From Verrucomicrobiota bacterium (GTDB lineage: Bacteria > Verrucomicrobiota > Verrucomicrobiia > Opitutales > Opitutaceae), in contig CAUJJL010000082.1 of the NCBI GenBank assembly GCA_963205455.1, forward strand, positions 1 to 46,705: DNA of 46,705 nucleotides, given 5' to 3'. The notes under the pieces were generated by a model. That model was not told where the DNA came from. It ran no database searches and saw nothing but the letters and a program-made list of their open reading frames with translations. This document shows positions 26,066 to 35,061 of the stretch, one piece after another; positions within the stretch are counted from its first letter, which is position 1, and each line of letters begins with the position of its first letter. A program made the translations under genes and the position numbers.

Positions 26066-27412
26066 TCATACGGCGCGGCGGCTCAGTCGGAACGCGGCGG
26101 CGCCGTCGTGATTGCTTTCCCATGGGCGCGAGATCTTTTGTGCCTCAAGCGACCAGGCACCTCCGCTCGCCTTCAGGAAGGACTGTACGACGTCTTCGTT
26201 TTCCTCGCGATCGATGCTGCATGTCGAATAGACGAGGCGACCACCCGGAACGACGCGTGCCGCGGCGGCTCGAAGCAGGGTCACCTGCTGGAGGCTGTGC
26301 TTGCGGAAATCGGTTTCCTGCAGCCGCCACCGCACGTCCACGCGATGCCGCATGACTCCGGTATTTGAGCAGGGAACGTCGATCAACACACCGGAAAAGA
26401 GCTGCGGCAGACCGCGGGCTGCAAGGATCCGTTCCGCGGAATCCATCAGATTCCCTTCGATCATCACGGTTTCAACCCCGCGAATCCTCCCGAGATTTTC
26501 CTTCAGGCGATCGATCCGCGCGCCCGGCAGATCCCACGCGACGATGCGCCCCGCCGACAACCGATCCGCGATCTGAAGCGTCTTCCCTCCAGGAGCCGCA
26601 CAAAGGTCGAGCAGGGTTTCCCCGGGTTGCGGTGCCAACAGATCCACCGCGAGACGCGTCGACGGGTCCTGTAGGTAGAGCCTCCCCGCGGAAAGCTCGC
26701 TTTCAATTTCACTCCAATGTCCCGGAAACACATCGAAAAAATTCGGCTCCTCCAGGGGCATCAGCCACGCCGGCGCGGCATCCCCCGGCGTGCGCCAACG
26801 CGCATGAAGTGGCGCAGGCTGCTGGTTGTGATGAAGCAGCGCCCGCGTCGAATCCGCACCGAAATCCGCCAGCCATCGCCTCACCAGCCAGAGGGGATGT
26901 GAATAGAATTCGGCGAGATCTTCCGCGGATGCTCCGGGCGGGGGCGACGACTGAAGCGGCAGTGATGCCGCCAGTTTGCGCACCACTGCATTGACGAGGC
27001 GAGCCTCCGCTGGGCTCGCAAGGCTCTTCGCCTGTTCGACCGCATGATGCACCACGCGCGCCGCATGACCGTCGCCACGCCCCTCAATCAATTCATAGCC
27101 GGCCAGGAGCAGCACCGCACGGAGACGCGCGCGCGGCTGACGGGGAACCCACCGCGCCACCTGCGCATCCAGCCTTCCCATATGCCTCAGGGCACCAAAA
27201 AGCAGATGTTGCACGCGCCCACGGTCGGCGTTGGAGGTGTTTTTCGGCAGGCCATCGAGCAGGCCATCCACCCGCTCATGACGCTCAATCCAGCGCACGA
27301 GCAGCCGGGCCGCTTTGGCCCAGGGAGAGAACGACGATGATGGTACGGCGTTGAGGGGAGCTGCAGAGCCTTCCGACATGCGCGGCCCGGAGGGTGACGG
27401 ACTCTCAGCCAT
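26066..27412 (-). CDS. rsmB: 16S rRNA (cytosine-967-C5)-methyltransferase RsmB-like
   Basis: A 448-residue protein from the ATG at 27412. The N-terminal third is a NusB-like RNA-binding domain (ARLLVRWIERHERVDGLLDG, ALRAVLLLAGYELI, RVVHHAVEQAKSLA, RLVNAVVRKL). The C-terminal Rossmann methyltransferase has LLDLCAAPGGKTLQIAD as the SAM motif. It also has both cysteine motifs of RNA m5C enzymes: DVPCSNTGVMRHR (motif IV) and LVYSTCSIDREENEDVV (motif VI, catalytic). It modifies 16S rRNA in the small subunit. The orthology to RsmB rather than another RNA m5C enzyme rests on the NusB-like domain. It is divergent from the greA fusion. Confidence 0.88.
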   Translation of the reverse strand: MAESPSPSGPRMSEGSAAPLNAVPSSSFSPWAKAARLLVRWIERHERVDGLLDGLPKNTSNADRGRVQHLLFGALRHMGRLDAQVARWVPRQPRARLRAVLLLAGYELIEGRGDGHAARVVHHAVEQAKSLASPAEARLVNAVVRKLAASLPLQSSPPPGASAEDLAEFYSHPLWLVRRWLADFGADSTRALLHHNQQPAPLHARWRTPGDAAPAWLMPLEEPNFFDVFPGHWSEIESELSAGRLYLQDPSTRLAVDLLAPQPGETLLDLCAAPGGKTLQIADRLSAGRIVAWDLPGARIDRLKENLGRIRGVETVMIEGNLMDSAERILAARGLPQLFSGVLIDVPCSNTGVMRHRVDVRWRLQETDFRKHSLQQVTLLRAAAARVVPGGRLVYSTCSIDREENEDVVQSFLKASGGAWSLEAQKISRPWESNHDGAAAFRLSRRAV

Positions 27413-27521
27413 TGCCAAGGCCTAATGCCAATTGCGATCAGCTTTCGCCAACACGGGCTGATTGACATCAGGCGGGGCGGTGCGATTTTCTTTCAGATTC
27501 AGAACGTAAATCCTTCCGCTT

Positions 27522-29393
27522 ATGAACACAGAGGCAGTCAACGTGCTCGTCGCAAAAAATCCGTCCCTCAAGTCGGCCAAAGCCAAACTGGAAGCGATGG
27601 AGCCTGGGGCTTATGTGACCCATCGCAGCTGGGGGTTCGGTCAAATCCAGCGCTACGACGAGGGCAACCAGAAGCTCATCATCAATTTTGCCACCAAGAA
27701 GGCCCATCCCATGGACCCGGCCTTCTGCCTGACGACAATGGATGTCCTTCCCGCGAAGCATCTGCTCGTTCGCAAGGAGACTGAGAGCCAGCATATCGCT
27801 GACTTGATCGAGAACAACCCCGCCCAGCTCATCGTCGAGTCGCTGCAGGCGTACCCCAATAATGCCACCACAGCAATCGACCTGGAGCTCACGCTCGCCC
27901 AGGCCATCGGCGAGGACAAGTTCAAGCGCTGGTGGTCCAGCGCCAAAAAAGCCATCGCCAAGGACCCCCGTATCGCCATTCCCGCAAAGAAGACGGAGTG
28001 CTACGTCCTTCGCGAAATCCCGGTTTCCGCCGAGGACGAAATCCTTGAAAGCTTCGGCGCCACACGTTCCGCTCGCCGACGCATTCACCTCGCGGAACAA
28101 CTCGTCAGCGCCGCGGAAAAAGGTGAGTCGGCAACCGACCTTACCTCCATTCTTGCTGGAGTCACCGAGTCCGTGAAGGACTCCAACCAGCTCGATGCCG
28201 CCAGCCGCCTCTACGGTGCCGCCGTGCGCGATGATCTCGCCGCCCTCGCAAAGGTCGATCCGGCCACCCTTGAACCATCGCAGGCTTCACTGATTTCAAA
28301 CACGCGTGAACTGCCGACAATTGCCGAGAAGATCCCGGTTCATTTCCAGAATCGCTTCCTTGACCTCGTCCATGAAACCCACCCCGTCGAGTCCCGCGAT
28401 CTCGTGTTCGCACTGCTGAAGACATCCCAGGGAAAATTCACGACGGAGTGCATCAATTTCCTCGTCGAGCACGGCCACACCGACGAACTCGCCGCGGTGC
28501 TCAAGCGCTGGCAGACGGAACAAAATCTCCGCGCACCCGTGCTGCTGTGGATCGTCAAGAACCGCCACTCCAAAAAATTCGCCCGGCTGCTGCATGACAT
28601 GATCACGCCGCGCCTGCTCAATGCGATCTTCTTCGCGATCGACTACGAGGCGCTTCAATCCGCCTCGGCGCGCCGCATCCCGCTGGGCGACATCCTAAGC
28701 GACGACACGGAGCTGATTGGCGACCTCCTCGCAACCGCCGACCCCGAGACCGCCCGCGATCTCGCCAACACCCTCATGCTCAACCAGGGCTTCGAAGAGT
28801 TGACGAAAAAGTCGCTCCTCGCCCGCTTCATCAAGATCTTCCCCAGCATCCAGTCCCTCGTCGCATCCGACGCAGAAGGCAGGGAGGAGCAACTGCTCGT
28901 TTCGCGCGCCAGTTACGAGCGCAAGCGCGAGGAGTATGAGACCATCGTGTCGCGCAAGATCCCCGACAACTCGAAGGCGATCGCCGCAGCCCGCGAGCAC
29001 GGGGACCTCAAGGAGAATTCCGAATACAAGATGGCCAAGCAGGACCAGCAGGTCCTCATGGCGCAGAAATCCCTGCTCGAGCGCGATCTCGAGCGCGCCC
29101 GGATCACCGATTTCAAGGAGGCGGCGCAGGATCAGGTCAGCGTGGGCTCGATCGTCGACGTGAAGAGCCAGACCACCGGACACTCCAGCCGCTACACGAT
29201 CCTGGGCGCATGGGACAGCGATCCCGAAAACCATGTCATCGCCTACAAGACCCCTCTTGGGCTGGCACTCCTCTCCAAGCGCGTGGGCGACCACGTCAAG
29301 GTCAGGATCGGCAATTCCGAGGACAGCTATACCATCGCCGGCATCAGCCGCTATGCGGATGCCCCCGCCGCGAAACAGGCATCACACACCTGA
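27522..29393 (+). CDS. greA: Large GreA-type transcription elongation factor (fusion)
   Basis: A 623-residue protein; ordinary GreA has about 158. The C-terminal 160 residues are a full GreA: a coiled-coil hairpin with AAAREHGDLKENSEYKMAK, whose Asp/Glu tip (about 495-498) places magnesium in the RNA polymerase active site, then an FKBP-like domain ending in LGLALLSKRVGDHVKVRIG. The N-terminus (GAYVTHRSWGFGQIQRYDEG, about 29-48) looks like a small beta-barrel as in CarD/TRCF-type RNA polymerase-binding modules. The 350 residues between are helical and HEAT-like. Chlamydial GreA has a similar long form, so this is probably a PVC-group architecture. TTGACA at 27462-27467 may be its -35 box. Confidence 0.9.
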   Translation: MNTEAVNVLVAKNPSLKSAKAKLEAMEPGAYVTHRSWGFGQIQRYDEGNQKLIINFATKKAHPMDPAFCLTTMDVLPAKHLLVRKETESQHIADLIENNPAQLIVESLQAYPNNATTAIDLELTLAQAIGEDKFKRWWSSAKKAIAKDPRIAIPAKKTECYVLREIPVSAEDEILESFGATRSARRRIHLAEQLVSAAEKGESATDLTSILAGVTESVKDSNQLDAASRLYGAAVRDDLAALAKVDPATLEPSQASLISNTRELPTIAEKIPVHFQNRFLDLVHETHPVESRDLVFALLKTSQGKFTTECINFLVEHGHTDELAAVLKRWQTEQNLRAPVLLWIVKNRHSKKFARLLHDMITPRLLNAIFFAIDYEALQSASARRIPLGDILSDDTELIGDLLATADPETARDLANTLMLNQGFEELTKKSLLARFIKIFPSIQSLVASDAEGREEQLLVSRASYERKREEYETIVSRKIPDNSKAIAAAREHGDLKENSEYKMAKQDQQVLMAQKSLLERDLERARITDFKEAAQDQVSVGSIVDVKSQTTGHSSRYTILGAWDSDPENHVIAYKTPLGLALLSKRVGDHVKVRIGNSEDSYTIAGISRYADAPAAKQASHT

Positions 29394-29442
29394 CCTCCGG
29401 CGCGATTGACGATCGGACCCGGAACGCTCATAACCTTTGCGC

Positions 29443-29802
29443 ATGGACTCCCCCAGTACTCCAACAAAGAATGACGCAAACATGTGGGCGATGCTCTGCC
29501 ATCTGTCCGCATTGGCCGGTTACATCATCCCCTTCGGCAGCATCATCGGTCCGCTCGTCATCTGGCAGATGAAGAAAGCGGAATTTCCACTCGTCGACGA
29601 TCAAGGCAAGGAAGCGCTGAACTTCCAGATTACAGTCGGGATCGCAGCCATCATATTCATTGCCTTGATCGTGGTCGTAATTGGAATTCCGCTGCTTCTG
29701 GCCCTGGGCGTTGCGAATCTCGTCTTCATCATCCTGGGCTCACTCAAGGCCAACAAGGGCGAGGCGTACCGGTATCCGTTCGCCTTCCGCTTCGTCAAAT
29801 AG
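29443..29802 (+). CDS. DUF4870 (Tic20-like) small membrane protein
   Basis: A 119-residue protein beginning MDSPSTPTKNDANMWAMLCH. The DUF4870 pattern is visible: WAMLCHLSALAGYIIPFGSIIGPLVIWQMKK, then DDQGKEALNFQITVGIAAIIFIALIVVVIGIPLLLALGV and a last hydrophobic stretch LVFIILGSLKANKGEAYRYPFAFR. It has three membrane segments. The function in bacteria is not known. It lies between the GreA fusion and the ArsR fusion on the same strand. Confidence 0.85.
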   Translation: MDSPSTPTKNDANMWAMLCHLSALAGYIIPFGSIIGPLVIWQMKKAEFPLVDDQGKEALNFQITVGIAAIIFIALIVVVIGIPLLLALGVANLVFIILGSLKANKGEAYRYPFAFRFVK

Positions 29803-29822
29803 CATAACGCGACATCCGCCGC

Positions 29823-30755
29823 GTGAATGCATCGTGGGATCTCCTCAAGCTACTCGCTGATTCCACGCGCCTCAGGCTCCTCGCGCTTCTGCAGCACGAG
29901 GAGCTTTCCGTGGCGGAGCTGCAGGAGATACTCGGGATGGCGCAGTCGCGCATCTCGTCGCAGCTCGCCCTGCTGCGCCAGGCGGATCTGGTGATCGACC
30001 GGAGGGAAGGGAAAAAGGCGTACTATTCCCTACGCAACGGACTTCCCCACGAGCATGCCGCCCTGGTTCGGGCAGCATGCGATGCCGTTTCCGAGGAAAT
30101 CGCCGAAGATCGCATCAACCTCGGACGCATCCTTCAAAAACGCCGCGCCCATCAGGAGCAATATTTCAACCTGATCGCCGGTAAGCTCGGTCGCAACTAT
30201 TGCCCCGGGCGCTCGTGGGAGGCGATCGGTCATCTTGCGCTTCGCCTGGCGCCGCCGATCGACATCGCTGACCTGGGTGCAGGTGAAGGCCTGATCTCCC
30301 AGCTTCTCGCGCGCCACGCCAAGGCCGTCTGGTGCATCGACAACTCTCCCCGGATGATCGAGGTCGGCACCGAGCTCGCCAGGAAAAACGGCCTTTCCAA
30401 TCTCACCTACAAACTCGGCGACATCGAGAAGGTTCCCCTTCCAGATGGTTCGGTGGACCTCGCCATCCTCAGCCAGGCGTTGCATCACGCGATCCATCCC
30501 CAGTCCGCTGTCCAGGAGGCATTCCGAATCCTACGGAAGGGGGGCCAGATCCTGATCCTTGACCTGAAGGAACATGGATTCGAAAAGGCGCACGAGTTGT
30601 ACGCGGATGTCTGGCTCGGATTCAGGGAAAGCGCGCTCCACGGCTTCCTCAAGACTGCGGGCTTCGACCACGTGGAAGTTTCCACCGTCGCCCGGGAATC
30701 CGCCGAGCCGTATTTCGAGACCCTCCTCGCCGCCGGTTTCAAGCCCGGCCGCTGA
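29823..30755 (+). CDS. ArsR-type regulator fused to a SAM-dependent methyltransferase
   Basis: A 310-residue protein from a GTG start. Residues 1-75 form an ArsR-type winged helix (LLKLLADSTRLRLLALLQHEELSVAELQEILGMAQSRISSQLALL split over the recognition helix). No metal-binding cysteine motif is seen there. From about 135 a class I methyltransferase follows: IADLGAGEGLISQLLARHA (SAM motif I), WCIDNSPRMIEVG (motif II), LPDGSVDLAILSQALHHA and ILRKGGQILILDLKEHGFE. The same fusion occurs in many bacteria, often near methionine-cycle genes, and may sense SAM. No such genes are seen here. It converges on ptsI with an eight-base gap. Confidence 0.88.
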   Translation: MNASWDLLKLLADSTRLRLLALLQHEELSVAELQEILGMAQSRISSQLALLRQADLVIDRREGKKAYYSLRNGLPHEHAALVRAACDAVSEEIAEDRINLGRILQKRRAHQEQYFNLIAGKLGRNYCPGRSWEAIGHLALRLAPPIDIADLGAGEGLISQLLARHAKAVWCIDNSPRMIEVGTELARKNGLSNLTYKLGDIEKVPLPDGSVDLAILSQALHHAIHPQSAVQEAFRILRKGGQILILDLKEHGFEKAHELYADVWLGFRESALHGFLKTAGFDHVEVSTVARESAEPYFETLLAAGFKPGR

Positions 30756-30763
30756 CGCCGCGC

Positions 30764-32533
30764 CTACTCCAGAGGCACGCGCTCGCGGTAGAATTGTCCA
30801 CAAAGCGCGAGAATCTCGCGTGCAGTCGACTTGCCCAGAGCCTCTTCCGCGAGGCGCTTGGCATCCGCAAGGGTCATAGCGCGGATCACATACTTGACAG
30901 CAGGCAGCAGTGGCGGGCTCATGCTGAGTTCGTCTACACCGAGCCCGATGAGCAGCGGCACCAACTCAGGGTCCGACGCCATTTCACCACACACGCTCAC
31001 CTTGAGTTTGTTGCGATGAGCCTCCTCGACGATGTGACGCAGGGTCCTCACCACCGCGGGATGCGTGGGCTCATAGAGGTGGGCGATCCGGTTGTTGACG
31101 CGGTCGATTGCCAGCAGGTACTGGATCAGATCGTTTGTACCGATGCTGAGAAAGTCGTTCTGCGCAGCGAGGATGTCGACGGTATAGGCGGCACTCGGGA
31201 TCTCAATCATCGTGCCCACGGGCATCATTTCGTCGAAGGGAACGCCCTGTGAGCGCAGCTCCTGGCGACACTCGTCCAGCACCGCGTTGGCCCGCGCAAG
31301 CTCCTCGCTCCCGCTGATCATCGGGTACATCAGCTTGATGTTGCCGACGACGCTTGCCCGAAGGATGGCGCGAAGCTGATTCTTGAAGATCCCGGTGTTC
31401 TCCAGGCAGAACCGGATGGCGCGGAAACCAAGGAACGGATTGTCCTCCCGGGGAAACAGCGAAGGCGCCCCGGCGATCGGCTTGTCGCCGCCAAGATCGA
31501 GCGTGCGAATGACCACCGGCGCGGGAGCCAGTTGCTCCGCCACCTTGCGGTAGGCGGCCTCCTGCTCGTCCTCGGTCGGAATCTTTTGACTGGAAAGGTA
31601 GAGAAACTCCGTTCGGAAAAGCCCCACGCCCGAGCCAAGGTACTCCTTCACGAGCGCAACCTCGTCCTCCTTTTCAATGTTTGCCCGCAAAACCACACCA
31701 ACGCCGTCCAACGTGACCGACGGCTGCCGGTTCGCCTTGAACAGGCGCTGTTCGATCGACTTCTTGATGCGCTCAATTTTCCCATAGCGGAACAGGGTCT
31801 GCTCGCCCGGATTGACGATCACCAGGCCATCATACCCGTCGACGAGCATCCAGTCCCCGTTCTTCACCCGCGTGACCAGATTTCCCGTGCCGACCACGGC
31901 GGGGATTTTCATCGATCGCGCGACTATGACAGCGTGACTCGTCCTGCTCCCGGAGTCCGTGACAATGGCCAGCGCATGGCTTCGGTCTATGCCAGCCGCA
32001 TCGGAGGGTGAAATGTCATTCGCCACAACGATGCGCTTGTCCGCTAGCCGCGACAGACTCGCCGCCGCCTGCCCCAAGAGGTTCGAAAGCACGCGTTGCA
32101 CAACATCGCGGATATCCCCTGAGCGCTCCCGCAGATACTCATCGTCGATTTCGGAAAAAGCCTGGATGTAGCGCTTCGCAATCGCATTGAAGCAAGTCTC
32201 GATGTTGCTGCCCGAGTTTTCAAACTCACGAATGGTCTCCGCGATCAGCGCCTGGTCCTCCAGCACCAGGAGGTGCGCATCAAAGATCCGGGCCTCGTTT
32301 GAACTCAGATTCTTTTCAACCTCATCCCGGATCTTCTGAATCTGGCCGCGGGTGACCAGGAGGGCATGCTCAAATCGCGCCACTTCCTCCGCGCGCTTGT
32401 CGGGATCAACCTGATACGAGGGAAGCTCCAGATCGCTCTGCAGGAACAGAAACACCTGCCCATAGGCGATGCCCTGCGAGGCGGCCAGGCCTTGCACGAT
32501 GATTTCGGGCTTCGATGGGTCAGATTCCGGCAT
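30764..32533 (-). CDS. ptsI: Phosphoenolpyruvate--protein phosphotransferase (enzyme I)
   Basis: A 589-residue protein of usual enzyme I length. The phospho-accepting histidine is in SGSRTSHAVIVARSMKIPAVVGT (His200). The PEP-binding TIM barrel follows, with GLFRTEFLYL, RTLDLGGDKP, FLGFRAIR, MIEIPSAA and the active-site cysteine in VSVCGEMASD. It passes phosphate from PEP to HPr. No HPr, enzyme II or HPr kinase gene is in the window, so its partner lies elsewhere and its role may be regulatory rather than sugar uptake. It lies 117 bases downstream of ispE on the same strand and ends eight bases from the convergent ArsR-methyltransferase gene. Confidence 0.94.
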   Translation of the reverse strand: MPESDPSKPEIIVQGLAASQGIAYGQVFLFLQSDLELPSYQVDPDKRAEEVARFEHALLVTRGQIQKIRDEVEKNLSSNEARIFDAHLLVLEDQALIAETIREFENSGSNIETCFNAIAKRYIQAFSEIDDEYLRERSGDIRDVVQRVLSNLLGQAAASLSRLADKRIVVANDISPSDAAGIDRSHALAIVTDSGSRTSHAVIVARSMKIPAVVGTGNLVTRVKNGDWMLVDGYDGLVIVNPGEQTLFRYGKIERIKKSIEQRLFKANRQPSVTLDGVGVVLRANIEKEDEVALVKEYLGSGVGLFRTEFLYLSSQKIPTEDEQEAAYRKVAEQLAPAPVVIRTLDLGGDKPIAGAPSLFPREDNPFLGFRAIRFCLENTGIFKNQLRAILRASVVGNIKLMYPMISGSEELARANAVLDECRQELRSQGVPFDEMMPVGTMIEIPSAAYTVDILAAQNDFLSIGTNDLIQYLLAIDRVNNRIAHLYEPTHPAVVRTLRHIVEEAHRNKLKVSVCGEMASDPELVPLLIGLGVDELSMSPPLLPAVKYVIRAMTLADAKRLAEEALGKSTAREILALCGQFYRERVPLE

Positions 32534-32650
32534 GAGGGTGGTGGCAGCCAGCCGGAATGGATCCGGCGGCGTGGGAGGTTAAGGGGGTGTCATGCCCCCC
32601 GGTCAACGCGGATTTCTGTGTCGGACATAACTGCCGGGCCAACGAGGCCC

Positions 32651-33550
32651 CTATCGAAGCCGCGATTCGACCACCAGGGCCTCCCGCCCCCAGGTCTCGC
32701 GTACGACGCTCACGATGTCCGCCGTCATGCTCCGATCATCCGAACTGTCCGATGAAAACGCAAAACACGCGCTGCCACTTCCACTCAATGCGGTCACGAG
32801 TCCGAACGAATCCGCAAGCCGCTTCAAAAGCAGCGGCAGCGCAACGAACTTTCGAAATACGACGGCTTCAAAGGAATTGTACAGGAGAGAGGAGATCGGG
32901 GCCGACGGGGCATTGACCCAGGCCGCAAGGCGTTGCTCCGCTTCTGCGGCAGGAAGGTACAAGCGCGGTGCCTCCGCCGCGAGCATCCGGTAGGCCCACG
33001 GCGTGGAGACTCCAACCGACGGCTTGATGATCCACACCCTGTGGCCGCTCAGTCGTTTTCGTGTCCTGTCGGCCAGCGGCTCAATGCGTTCTCCCCGCCC
33101 GCGCATCACCACCGCTCCACCATCGAGAAAGAGCGCGCAATCCGAGCCGATTTCGGACGCCAGCAGGGAAAGTTTGCCTGGAGTTAGCGGCATTCCGGTC
33201 AGCCGATTCAATGCCTGCAATGCGCTTGCCGCGTTGCTGCTGCCCCCTCCAAGCCCCGCGCCTTGCGGTATGCGTTTTTGCAGGACAAAGCGCACCCCGC
33301 CTCCAAACGGCACCTCCCGGCGGAACGCCAGGGCCGCACGAACGACAAGGTTGCTCTCATCCGTTGCCAGCGCCGGATCGTCGCATTCAAGGACGATGCC
33401 TGGCGAAGCGGTCAGCTCGACATGAAGTTCGTCGCCAAACTCCACCGGCACCGCAAGCGACACCACATCGTGAAAGCCGTCCGCGCGCCTTCCCGTGATG
33501 GCAAGGAAAAGATTGAGCTTGGCGGGTGAGGTCAGGGACACGATGGACAC
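32651..33550 (-). CDS. ispE: 4-diphosphocytidyl-2-C-methyl-D-erythritol kinase
   Basis: About 299 residues from a GTG start giving VSIVSLTSPAKLNLFLAITG; a TTG at 33565 would add five. The GHMP kinase ATP loop is IPQGAGLGGGSSNAASALQA. SPAKLNLFL and GRRADGFHDVVS are the N-terminal substrate motifs, and ALSGSGSACFAF is the C-terminal GHMP motif. It phosphorylates CDP-methylerythritol in the non-mevalonate isoprenoid pathway. The two enzymes acting just before and after it (IspD, IspF) are coded just across the divergent 80-base gap, so the region gathers three sequential steps. Confidence 0.93.
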   Translation of the reverse strand: MSIVSLTSPAKLNLFLAITGRRADGFHDVVSLAVPVEFGDELHVELTASPGIVLECDDPALATDESNLVVRAALAFRREVPFGGGVRFVLQKRIPQGAGLGGGSSNAASALQALNRLTGMPLTPGKLSLLASEIGSDCALFLDGGAVVMRGRGERIEPLADRTRKRLSGHRVWIIKPSVGVSTPWAYRMLAAEAPRLYLPAAEAEQRLAAWVNAPSAPISSLLYNSFEAVVFRKFVALPLLLKRLADSFGLVTALSGSGSACFAFSSDSSDDRSMTADIVSVVRETWGREALVVESRLR

Positions 33551-33629
33551 AGGGAGAGTTGCCAATCCACGCTATTTTCCGCTGATTTGAAGCGAAATCC
33601 GGCCAAATTTCTGCCCGACTCTCCCTTCC

Positions 33630-34331
33630 ATGCCGTGTGACCTGATACTTGTCCTTGATGAACCCAGCCCGGAAGCGGTGCAGCCGCTCCTGAAACAGCT
33701 CGCCGGAGAGGTGAGATGGGTGAAAATCGGTCTTCAGATGTTCACCGCGTGCGGCCCTGACTGTGTGCGTCGAGTCGCCGATCTCGGCTACCGGGTCTTC
33801 CTGGATCTGAAACTGCACGATATTCCCAACACCGTGGCGCGTGCCGTGGAGTCCGCCGCACGGCTTCCGATTCACATGCTCACGCTGCACACCAGCGGAG
33901 GAGGACCCATGATGCGCGGCGCGGTCGCAGCCCAGCAGGCCACAAGGCCGGATCTTCTTCTCCTCGGTGTTTCGGTGCTTACGTCGATGAGTGAAGCCGA
34001 TCTTCGCGCGACCGGGGTCGGCTCCACCCCTGAAGCCCAGGTGCTGAATCTGGCCGCACTGGCCGTGGACTCAGGCATGAAGGGACTCGTTTGCTCCCCT
34101 CTCGAGATTGCGCCATTGCGGCAGCGGTTTCCCTCAGGGCTCGCTCTGGTGGTTCCAGGAATCCGTCCTCCCGGGGCAAAATCGGATGATCAGACTCGCG
34201 TTCTCACACCTGCCCAGGCTGTTGCCGCAGGGGCCAATTACCTCGTCGTCGGACGCCCCATCTCCCATGCTCCGGACCCGGTCGCCGCAGCGCGCGAAAT
34301 CCTTCGCGCCACAGGGCACGCAACCCATTGA
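33630..34331 (+). CDS. pyrF: Orotidine 5'-phosphate decarboxylase
   Basis: A 233-residue TIM-barrel enzyme of normal length for the type I family. The catalytic lysine/aspartate array is in VFLDLKLHDIPNTVARA. Phosphate-binding parts near the end are LVVPGIRP and NYLVVGRPISHAPDPVAAA. It decarboxylates OMP to UMP, the last step of pyrimidine synthesis. It leads a plus-strand run with ispD and ispF, separated from ispD by 38 bases, though its pathway is different. It is divergent from ispE. No ribosome site is seen. Confidence 0.95.
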   Translation: MPCDLILVLDEPSPEAVQPLLKQLAGEVRWVKIGLQMFTACGPDCVRRVADLGYRVFLDLKLHDIPNTVARAVESAARLPIHMLTLHTSGGGPMMRGAVAAQQATRPDLLLLGVSVLTSMSEADLRATGVGSTPEAQVLNLAALAVDSGMKGLVCSPLEIAPLRQRFPSGLALVVPGIRPPGAKSDDQTRVLTPAQAVAAGANYLVVGRPISHAPDPVAAAREILRATGHATH

Positions 34332-34369
34332 CCGGATTCCGGTCTGTCTGCTCGAAATCACTTCGTCAC

Positions 34370-35053
34370 ATGAGCCGAAACGCCGCAATACTTCTCGCCG
34401 CCGGCAGCGGCAATCGCATGCAGGGCACCGTGGGAGACAAGATTCTTGCAACCATCGGAGGGAAACCCGCCTTCGCCCACTCTGCGGGTGCATTCATGGA
34501 GAGCGGTGTCGCCGATTTTTATGTCATCGTCTACCGCGACGCGACCCAATCGATCCAGTTGTCCGCCTACGCCCCGACCCCCGCCCTCTTCGTCAAGGGC
34601 GGCACTGAACGCCAGCACTCGGTTGCGCGCGCCCTCGACGCCCTGCCGGACGACGTGGAATATGTCTTCATCCACGATTGCGCACGTCCCTTCATTCGCG
34701 CGGAGCAACTGATCGCTCTTCACAAGATCGTGCGTCGGGAAAACGCTGTCGTCCTTGCACACCGGGTCACCGACACCATCAAGGTCCACCATGAGAGCGG
34801 CCGGCTGCGCTCCCTCGATCGTACGAAGCTCTGGGCGATGGAAACGCCCCAGGTGTTCTCCCGTGACCTCATCACCCGCGCTTACGCGCGCGTTGCAAAA
34901 CGAAGGCTCACGATCACGGATGATGCCCAGGCCGTCGAAGGGCTTAATCATCCCGTCGCTCTCCTGGAAAACCCTCATCCGAATCCCAAGATCACGACAC
35001 CCGCGGATCTCGACTGGTGCAATCACCTCGCGCAAGCAGGGACGTCCCACTAA
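34370..35053 (+). CDS. ispD: 2-C-methyl-D-erythritol 4-phosphate cytidylyltransferase
   Basis: A 227-residue nucleotidyltransferase from MSRNAAILLAAGSGNRM. The CTP-binding N-terminus is LLAAGSGNRMQ, with a following lysine in VGDKILATIGGKP. GGTERQHSVARALDAL and IHDCARPFI are the standard substrate and metal motifs, and VTDTIK and TPQVFSRDLITRAY follow in the usual order. It makes CDP-methylerythritol, the substrate chain for IspE and IspF. It lies nine bases before ispF, an adjacency common in bacteria, and the two products often act as partners. Confidence 0.94.
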   Translation: MSRNAAILLAAGSGNRMQGTVGDKILATIGGKPAFAHSAGAFMESGVADFYVIVYRDATQSIQLSAYAPTPALFVKGGTERQHSVARALDALPDDVEYVFIHDCARPFIRAEQLIALHKIVRRENAVVLAHRVTDTIKVHHESGRLRSLDRTKLWAMETPQVFSRDLITRAYARVAKRRLTITDDAQAVEGLNHPVALLENPHPNPKITTPADLDWCNHLAQAGTSH

Positions 35054-35061
35054 AGCCTTCC

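Noticed and set aside
27462..27490. Promoter before the greA fusion (TTGACA with a following -10)
   Set aside because: The -35 is perfect but the hexamer 17 bases on (ATTTTC) is too far from TATAAT to call a promoter.
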